From contig JAIMBU010000227.1 of NCBI GenBank assembly GCA_023511325.1, forward strand, positions 1 through 5,780: a stretch of 5,780 nucleotides of DNA, in the 5' to 3' direction. The first letter of the stretch is position 1, and the number at the start of each line of letters is the position of its first letter. The notes beneath the pieces were generated by a model. It did no database searches and had not been told where the DNA came from. It saw only the letters and a list, made by a program, of their open reading frames with translations. Source of the DNA: Gorillibacterium sp. (GTDB taxonomy: Bacteria > Bacillota > Bacilli > Paenibacillales > NBRC-103111). Position numbers and translations under genes: made by a program. Of this stretch, positions 5,774-5,780 are shown piece by piece.

Positions 5774-5780
5774 TAAGGAG
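5774..5780 (+). promoter_or_regulatory. Shine-Dalgarno-like TAAGGAG at window end, probably for a next gene
   Basis: The last seven bases are TAAGGAG, close to perfect complementarity with the 16S rRNA tail. They follow an AT-rich stretch after the terminator (5728-5770), as expected for a promoter and leader. The start codon would lie just outside the window, so the gene cannot be named. Confidence 0.4.

Noticed and set aside
1..5780. Mobile element, CRISPR array, tRNA or rRNA
   Set aside because: No direct-repeat arrays, transposase-like coding, terminal inverted repeats, or tRNA/rRNA signatures were seen on either strand.

Overview
The window looks like the chromosome of a Gram-positive, endospore-former-type Firmicute, most like Paenibacillus. 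The evidence is strong purine-rich ribosome binding sites, TTG starts, moderate GC, Sec signal peptides without an LPXTG sorting signal, and an S-layer-homology (SLH) cell wall anchor. The genus is an inference from style and domain types, not from a database match.

There are two genes, both on the + strand and both encoding secreted proteins. Positions 85-4071 encode a very large (1328 aa) Vpr-like subtilisin-family serine protease. It has an I9 propeptide, an S8 catalytic domain with an inserted PA domain, a series of beta-sandwich modules, an internal cohesin module, and a C-terminal type I-like dockerin with two EF-hand repeats. A strong intrinsic terminator lies at 4094-4125. After an intergenic stretch with a possible promoter, positions 4329-5624 encode a 431 aa protein with a signal peptide, one cohesin module, a single degenerate dockerin-like EF-hand segment and three SLH repeats. 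A second terminator follows at 5700-5726, and the window ends on a Shine-Dalgarno-like TAAGGAG that probably belongs to the next gene.

Taken together, the pair looks like a minimal non-cellulosomal cohesin-dockerin system for showing a protease on the cell surface. The SLH protein would be the wall-bound scaffold with a single docking site, and the protease's dockerin would be the plug. The protease also carries its own cohesin, so it could chain head to tail or recruit a second dockerin protein. This working model is inferred from domain content and adjacency; binding specificity cannot be read from the sequence. Both genes start at TTG and share a nearly identical 19-nt initiation region, which suggests related translational control although a terminator separates them.
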